A stretch of DNA of 64,000 bases. Origin: Xenopus tropicalis (Eukaryota; Chordata; Amphibia; Anura; Pipidae). The position numbers and the translations under genes are program-made. The notes under the pieces were generated by a model, which had not been told where the DNA came from, did not search any database, and saw only the letters and a list, made by a program, of their open reading frames with translations. The stretch's first letter is position 1, and each line of letters opens with the position of its first letter. Shown here piece by piece: positions 58,311-64,000 of the stretch. Where the stretch lies: positions 136,121,506-136,185,505 of the forward strand of contig NC_030681.2 of NCBI RefSeq assembly GCF_000004195.4. The letters are read 5' to 3'.

Positions 58311-58684
58311 CAGTGATGAGCGAATCTGTCCCATTTTACGAAACTGATGAAAAATGTGTGAAATGGCGCAAAATTAAGAAATTGTGGCTACCGCACGACT
58401 TACTTGATGCGAAAATGTCGTGCGACAAAAAAAATTTATTTATTTTATTTTGTCGCGCGGCTCTTGTTTCGTCGCGCGCGGCTCTTGTTTTGTCGCGCGC
58501 GGCTCTTGTTTCGTCGCCCGCGGCTATTATTTTGTCGCGCGCTATTGTTTTTTTTGGACGTGCGGCGAATTTTTCCGCGGCGAAATTTTTCATCTGTTTC
58601 GCGAAACAATCCGCCAATGGCGAAACACGGAAATTCGCCACGAATCCATGCCTGGCGAAACTTTTCGCCCATCACTAATCACTA
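58311..58684. mobile_element. TAGTGATG-family hAT MITE with GGCTCTTGTTTCGTCGCGCG array
   Basis: CAGTGATGAGCGAATCTGTC at the left and TTTCGCCCATCACTA at the right. Starts 6 bases after the preceding element's TSD. The interior (about 58436-58550) repeats TCGCGCGCGGCTCTTGTTT about four times. The target duplication is imperfect (AATAT shared). Confidence 0.85.
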
Positions 58685-59587
58685 AATATGAACACAATAT
58701 CCAGTTAAAATTACCAACAAAACAATATAAGAAGTAATAAGTCAAATGCTAAATATGGACCCTGAAACATGAGACATAGAACACTGACATGCCAGAGAGC
58801 CAACATAATGTCCAAAACAGTCAGATGGAAATGTAATACATGGATATATAATACATTTAGATTCAGTTTATCTGATCCCGCTACATAATTTGGTTTGTAA
58901 TGCACTTAATTCTGTAAAAATCTAGTACCCGGGGCAAACTATAAACTTGGAAAATTATCCACTAGGCTACCTTTATAGGTCTAAGGCCATCCTATATGTT
59001 CAGCCTATAGAATCTCCTTGGGTCACACGTGACGGCAATAAAAAGCAGTGATTCAAAATCACATTATTGTAACGCAAACTGAAGTATCATGTGAATAAGT
59101 GACCTACCTGATCAATCATATTAATGTGAATTATGTCCCTTGATTTCCATCATGTAGGAGCAAGCAATATGCTCAGTTAAAGCGTTCTCCCTTCCAATAT
59201 ACATACAGATGGACAGGGCATTTCCTGGCAGTTAATGCCCAATGGGAATTATTGATTTTCTAATTTAAAACCCCTCGCCGGTAAAATGGGAAGACAATTT
59301 TTCCCCTCTGATAATGAAAGAAAGAATTACGTGTGTGAAGGAACTGTATTGGCGTGCAGGCCTTGCGTTATATAAAGCACCAATATCTGTAACAATGTTT
59401 GTGTTCGCAGACCACATGCAATTGATAGATCATTTTATCATTTGCTCCTCATTCCGAGCAGCTCGGCTCACAGGGTTCTCATTGTCTCACAACTGGAATT
59501 CAAACTCCTTTTGCCGAAAGCTGTGGAAATACGGCTAATTACATGAGGTCACTAGAGCTGAAATTGCTCTCTCTGATCTGTGTATTA
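58685..59587. other. Unique sequence; strongest candidate conserved block 59130-59560
   Basis: About 59130-59560 is complex, array-free sequence with TTAATGTGAATTATG, TAATGCCCAATGGGAATTA and CTAATTACATGAG motifs, unlike the decaying repeats around it. No open frame with a known domain. Conserved non-coding status is a guess needing alignment. Confidence 0.35.
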
Positions 59588-59595
59588 GTCTAGAG

Positions 59596-59901
59596 AAGTG
59601 ATCCCCAACCAGTGGTTCGTGAGCAACATGTTGCCCCCCAACCCTTTGGGTGTTGCTCCCAGTGGCCTCAAAGTAGGTACTTATTTTTGAATTATTGGCT
59701 TGGAGGCAAGTTTTGGTTGCATAAAACCCAGTGTAAAGCCAAACAAAGCCTCCTGTAGGCTGCCAGTCCACATAGGGGCTACCAAATAGCCAATTATAGC
59801 TCTTATTTGCACCCCCAGGAACTTTTTCCATGCTTGTGTTGCTCCCCAACTCTTCTTCCATTTGAATGTGGCTCACAGGTATAAAAGGTTGGGGATCCCT
59901 G
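59596..59901. mobile_element. hAT MITE (CAGTGATCCCCAACC family), 306 bp
   Basis: AAGTGATCCCCAACCAGTGG (first base changed) and GGTTGGGGATCCCTG ends. Exact target duplication GTCTAGAG (59588-59595, 59902-59909). Same family as 23611-23915. Confidence 0.93.
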
Positions 59902-59909
59902 GTCTAGAG

Positions 59910-60156
59910 AAATGATCCCCAACCAGGGGGGGACCATCCTCATGAATGTTGCTCCCAGTGGCCTGGTTTGGAGACAAGTTTTGGAAGCATAGTAGAACAG
60001 TTTTACTCCAAGCAGAACCTCCTGCATGCTAGCAGTTCACTTTGGGCTACCAAATAGCCAATCACAGCCTTTATTTTGCATTCCCAAAGAACTTTTTTCA
60101 TGCTTCTGTGATTCCCCAGATCCAGCTTATGGATAAAAGTAGGTTGGGGACCCCTG
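59910..60156. mobile_element. hAT MITE (same family), abutting copy
   Basis: AAATGATCCCCAACCAGG at the left and GGTTGGGGACCCCTG at the right. Begins at the base after the neighbour's TSD. About 247 bp with internal deletions. No clear TSD of its own. Confidence 0.85.
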
Positions 60157-60672
60157 CCTTAGCAATGTAACCCCTTGTTATGATGTAAAGGAAGTCTGAA
60201 CAAATTTTGGGACAGAAAAAGGGACTTGAAAACAAAAACATCTGTAAACTGGAATTTGTTTTGTAACTAGCTGATTTCTTACCTACAATATCTATGCTAT
60301 CTGGGGGCGCAGAAAGCAACTTAATGATAACAGAACTAGACTTTAGTGATGAGCAGATTTTTTTGCCAGGCATGGATTTGCAGTAAATTTCCACATTTAG
60401 GCATTGGCGAATTGTTTAGCGAAACTTCAAGAAAGTTAGTCAATAAAAGTTGCCGTCACATCAAAAGGTTGCGTCAAAATGGATGCAGTCGCGGTAAAAT
60501 AGTCAGCAAAAAGAAGCACGTAACAAAAAGTTTGAGCAACATTCGCATTTCGCTAATTTTTCCTTTCTTGGGGAATTTTTCACTAATTTTTAGGTGAAGC
60601 GAATCAGGACAGATTAGCTTATCACTGCTAGACTTTTTTTTATATAACACTTTATTGCATCTCACACATAGA
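60057..60672. repeat. Local duplication, copy A (pairs with 63387-63778)
   Basis: Shared landmarks in order: TAGGTTGGGG...CTGCCTTAGCAAT, TTGTTATGATGTAAAGGAAG, AAAACAAAAACATCTGTAAA, TTCTTACCTACAATATCTAT, AGATTAGCTTATCACTGCTA and TTTATTGCA..CTCACACATAG. Copy A keeps a whole TAGTGATG element, while copy B has lost about 190 bases of it and its flank. Confidence 0.9.
60344..60627. mobile_element. TAGTGATG-family hAT MITE inside the duplication
   Basis: TAGTGATGAGCAGATTTTTT at the left and AGATTAGCTTATCACTG at the right, with CTAGACTT duplicated at 60336-60343 and 60628-60635. 284 bp. No GC-rich array. Confidence 0.9.
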
Positions 60673-60771
60673 CATGATTCCCTTCTCTAGATGATAAACA
60701 GATTTCCTATTTTCAAAGAGAAAGAAAAAACTATAACCAGATCTCCAGTTGTTTCTCTGTTATTTCTCCTG

Positions 60772-60916
60772 CAGGCTAGCAGTTCACTTTGGGCTACCAA
60801 ACAGCCAATCATAGCCATTATTTTGCATCACCAAAGAACTTTTTTCATGCTTGTGTGGCTCCCCAACTTTTTATATATTAAAATGTTGCTCATGGGTAAA
60901 ATTGGTGACCCCAGGT
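60772..60916. mobile_element. 5'-truncated hAT MITE fragment (CCAACC family)
   Basis: CTGCAGGCTAGCAGTTCACT, TTTTTTCATGCTTGTGTGGC and GTTGCTCATGGGTAAAATTG match the right part of 59910-60156. The left terminus is missing. Confidence 0.75.
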
Positions 60917-62748
60917 CTAGAACTAATCTGTTATAAGGTAGATGGCTGTCATTCTAGGAGCCCCTAAAATAGCAATATTTATTGCTGTTTATTGGTTCTC
61001 TTTAGTACTGTTTATTAGCAGGGATTAACAAGCTTTTTTCACCTTTTTTTCACATTCTTGCCAAAAGCAAAATTTTTTGTGAACCAGCTATAAAATTTCA
61101 CCATGTGTTTTGTTTTGCCAAAACCCCCCAGAAAAAAAACACTGATGTCAGTACCCAAGCTTTCCACATTAACCAGTTGGATAAAAGCTCCCCCAGACCA
61201 GTTAAGAAATTCCTTAGCTGCAATGTAATTTTGCCTTCCTATTGACTCAATGCAACACAAAGGTAAGGGGAGCACTCACCAGGATAGCCAACCACAAGAA
61301 AGCTTTTCCGTGCTGTCACGCTTGATGCCGCCCCCGATAGGGCCAAAAATTTCCAAAAAGATTTTGTAAAAAAGTGGAGCACTGGAAGGCTGGTAAAATC
61401 AGACTTTTATTTCCATCATTTAAAATTAAATATAGACCAGAGCATATTCATCCCTTGGCTTAACGCGTTTCGTGGATAAAACACCACTTCCTCAGAAGCC
61501 CCAATGCAGTTGGGGAAATTTCAGTTTCACAATTTTTTTTGGTGAACCATTTTTAGTTCATGTGAGTTCCCAAGAGTCTTGGAACTGCTGGGCCCTAGAG
61601 CAAACCTTCTCCTATTCGTCTTCAAGTCAACCATTCAAAGCAATGATTGGCTATTAGTATAAGTGGGAATTTAGCAACAAGGCAGCAATTAGTTTCAAAT
61701 AAAGAATAACACAATAGAGGCAAATTTCACGTTTTTTTAAAGTATAATTATCTCTGCCAAGCTAAAAAAGAATTTCAAGATGAACTGTCCCCTTAACCTA
61801 TGCTTTGTGACTATGGGCATGCTGTTTTGGAAAGGTCACCGTGAATTTTAATAGAATGCAATTTCACCCTTCAATAGGAGATACAAAAGTAATTCCAACA
61901 AACGTCTTCAGGCTTGTATTTTTTTTAGGTGGGGGGGGGGGGTATTTACTATTGTCAGCAATTTTTTCTTGAATGAAAATACCCCAAAATATATCTTTCT
62001 CATAGGTATCCATTATTAAAATTCATCAAGGGGGACAAAAATTGTGTCTTCTCACATTGATCAACTGATGCTGTCACATCAAATTTCTTAATGTCATTTC
62101 CCTCCTAGATTAAGAAACCTTGACAATATAAGTAAACTATTTATTTTAACCCAGCAGGTGACAGGTTTCGAGTTTCTGAAACTTGAATTTTCGAGATTTA
62201 TTAAGTGGGAAAAACTTGAATGCTTGAATGAAAAATATCGGCATCTAAAAGCTGGTGAGTTCATGGAGAAGTCGAAGGGAGTTTCAAAATTCAAGCTATT
62301 TTTCAATTCATTATTTGGCAGGGTCATTAAAATTAAAAATATATATATTTTTTCATAAATAAGACCACATTTGAGATTTTTTTAGGCTTTTTTCGAACTT
62401 GAAAAAAAAATACCCTCAAAAATTTCAATTTTGCCAAATCTTCTCCTAAAAGTATTCCAAAAAGGAGCTTGGCTCCTAAAACAACATTCAGCATGAGTGG
62501 GAGGCTACTTCTCTACAGGAGTGCCAACTGAAGTGAGGTTCTCACTGCATCTTATGGCAAAAACAACCCCACCCCTGTCAGTAAGGTATGCTCCATCTTT
62601 ATCTCTTATCTCATAGCTTATCTGATTTACTTAATATATATACTGTATTAAAAATATATCTACTGCTCATACAAGTACATAAAAGTCACCACGAGGACAG
62701 GTTTATTAGAAATGTCCTTCCCAATGTTTGGTTTGTCCCACTCGGAGA
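60917..62748. other. Unique sequence with diverged repeat fragments
   Basis: About 61400-61500 contains TTAACGCGTTTCGTGGATAA and CACTTCCTCAGAAG, a foldback-type frog/fish repeat motif. About 62155-62440 has AT-rich TTCGAGTTTCTGAAACTTGA words like an old MITE. A G-run lies at about 61931-61942. No gene. Confidence 0.35.
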
Positions 62749-62756
62749 GTCCAAAG

Positions 62757-63319
62757 TAGTGATGGGCGAAATGTTTCGCCAGGCATGGATTCGCGGCGAA
62801 TTTCCGCGTTTCGCCATTGGCGGATTGTTTTGGGAAATGGATGAAAAAATTTGCCGCGGAAAAATTCGCCGCACGTCCAAAAATTGTCGCCGGCGTCAAA
62901 AAATAATTGTCGCGGGCGTCAAAAGAATAGCCGCGCGACGAAATAATAGCCGCGCGACGAAATAATAGCCGCGGGCGACTAAATAATAGCCGCGGGCGAC
63001 GAAACAATAGCTGCGCGACAAAGTAATAGCCGCGTGCGACGAAACAATAGCCACGCAACGAAATAATAGCCGCGTGTGACAAAATAATAGCCGCGTGCAA
63101 CGAAACAATAGCCGCGCGACAAAATAATAGCCGCGTGTGACGAAACAATAGCCGCGCGACAAAATAATAGCCGCGGGTGACGAAACAATAGCCGCGCGAC
63201 AAAATAATAGCTGCGGGCGACGAAACAATAGCCGCGTGACAAAATAATAGCCGCGGGCGACAAATTTTTTTTGTCGCACGACATTTTCGCCGTTTCGCGA
63301 ACAGATTCGCTCATCACTA
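62757..63319. mobile_element. TAGTGATG-family hAT MITE with large internal array (563 bp)
   Basis: TAGTGATGGGCGAAATG at the left and AGATTCGCTCATCACTA at the right, with exact target duplication GTCCAAAG (62749-62756, 63320-63327). About 62880-63265 is a tandem array. The left flank has the family phrase CGCCAGGCATGGATTCG. 8-bp TSD indicates hAT. No transposase. Confidence 0.95.
62926..63262 (-). repeat. ~19-bp / ~39-bp dimeric array inside hAT MITE
   Basis: Repeats of CGAAACAATAGCCGCGCGAC alternating with AAAATAATAGCCGCG(T/G)G-type units, about 17 monomers. Stop-free frames on the minus strand yield a repetitive Arg/Leu/Phe/Tyr/Val peptide that is an artefact of the array. Confidence 0.95.
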
Positions 63320-63339
63320 GTCCAAAGCAGTGAATGGGG

Positions 63340-63468
63340 TGGGGGCCCAGCTTGAAGGCCAGTAATTAGTTTATCATTCACCCTTTAGAACCTCCCTCAT
63401 GCTTGAGTTGCTCCCCAACTTTTTTTAATATTTCAATGGTGCTCATGGATAAAAGTAGGTTGGGGATC
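63340..63468. mobile_element. Truncated hAT MITE (CCAACC family)
   Basis: CATGCTTGAGTTGCTCCCCA, GGTGCTCATGGATAAAAGTA and GGTTGGGGATCCCTG. The left portion is missing. Its right end is included in the local duplication. Confidence 0.75.
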
Positions 63469-63778
63469 CCTGCCTTAGCAATATAACTACTTGTTATGAT
63501 GTAAAGGAAGGCTGAACAAATTTTGGGACACAAAAGGGGACTTGAAAACAAAAACATCTGTAAACTGGAAGTTGTTTTGTAATTAGCCGATTTCTTACCT
63601 ACAATATCTATGCTATCTGGTAAAATAATCAGCAAAAAAAGCACGTAACATCCGCTTGCCGTTTTGGGAATTTTTCTGTAGTTCATTAATTTTTAGGTGA
63701 ATCGAAACAGAACAGATTAGCTTATCACTGCTAGACTTTTCTTTTTTTATATAACAGTTTATTGCAATCTCACACATA
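63387..63778. repeat. Local duplication, copy B (pairs with 60057-60672)
   Basis: Same ordered landmarks as copy A, 3.3 kb away in direct orientation. Lacks the region equivalent to about 60304-60494. It ends CTCACACATA where a new MITE begins. Confidence 0.9.
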
Positions 63779-64000
63779 GGGGCTGATTCATCAAAGTACT
63801 AGTTCGAATCCCGAAATGGGTAAAATTCAGATTAGATACGATCATTTCTGATGATTGGAAATGTCACGAAAATGCTTACGAAAAAATCGTATTAGTCACG
63901 ATAATATTGCATTGGCGATCCGAAACCCACAAAATGTTCATATCCAAATAATCGTAATCGGCGGGAAAACCTTTCTGACTTTGATCCTTCTGTGCATGGT
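63779..64000. mobile_element. MITE, partial (cut by window end)
   Basis: GGGGCTGATTCATCAAAGTA, then TTAGATACGATCATTTCTGA and ACTTTGATCCTTCTGTGCAT. Reverse orientation of the right half of 33070-33816. The remainder lies beyond the window. Confidence 0.85.

Noticed and set aside
62660..63381. Long minus-strand open frames of 161-180 codons rich in Arg, Leu, Phe and Tyr
   Set aside because: They lie in the tandem array of a hAT MITE. The repetitive peptide simply reflects a stop-free repeat unit.
60098..63686. Two similar minus-strand peptides suggesting a duplicated gene
   Set aside because: Similarity follows from the local DNA duplication, no domain is recognisable, and both run through hAT ends.
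63800..63820. GTTCGAATCCC resembling a tRNA B box
   Set aside because: Part of a MITE terminus, with no A box or cloverleaf around it.

Overview
This window reads as vertebrate nuclear DNA, most likely from a Xenopus-type frog. It is AT-rich and intron/intergenic-like. It carries a TTAA-flanked palindromic T2/Kolobok-type MITE (termini AGGAACAG.../...CTGTTCCT) of the kind known from Xenopus, many hAT and short-inverted-repeat MITE families, CR1/L2-type LINE remnants and a Tc1-like transposon. The species cannot be settled from the sequence alone. No rRNA, tRNA, CRISPR array or recognisable host protein-coding gene was found. Two weak splice-bounded or small-ORF candidates are noted, but neither is convincing.

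Layout. 1-2.3 kb is mostly unique sequence with simple repeats. 2.3-4.6 kb is a LINE 3' tail followed by a 26-unit 82-bp minisatellite with higher-order structure. 4.6-14.2 kb is unique sequence with scattered MITEs (8.7, 10.2 and 10.5 kb). 14.2-15.3 kb has a 54-bp minisatellite and a minus-strand LINE reverse-transcriptase remnant split by a MITE. 17.5-24.1 kb is a dense transposon cluster. It includes a hAT element with a nested near-perfect 298-bp palindrome, a second hAT with exact target duplication, a foldback, and an L2-like LINE split by a hAT MITE. 26.6-34.3 kb holds a series of TAA/TTA-flanked MITEs and a 747-bp MITE whose interior has amplified a 52-bp unit six times. 35.8-37.8 kb and 43.4-44.9 kb are two large arrays of the same 34-bp unit, each ending in a CR1-like 3' tail. 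38.8-42.4 kb has two hAT elements with exact 8-bp duplications, a 656-bp MITE and LINE tails. 47.3-52.2 kb has further hATs, a MITE and a (TCTA)n tract. 52.38-54.02 kb is a complete Tc1-like transposon with an uninterrupted 342-residue DD34E transposase, the only intact protein-coding gene in the window. 55.1-55.75 kb is a GC-rich LTR-like block with a CRE/NRF1/ETS motif cluster. 56.9-64 kb is a patchwork of one hAT family (termini TAGTGATG...CATCACTA) with expanding internal arrays, tandem hAT copies, a local duplication and the start of another MITE.

Functionally the window is best described as a transposon-rich intergenic or intronic region. The Tc1 transposase could act on its own inverted repeats. 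The non-autonomous families have no visible source enzyme here. Several unique AT-rich blocks look like possible conserved non-coding sequence, but that is only a visual impression without an alignment. I did not find a novel multi-gene system. The most interesting signals are structural: the palindrome, the arrays growing inside MITEs, the paired LINE-tail minisatellites and the intact Tc1 element.
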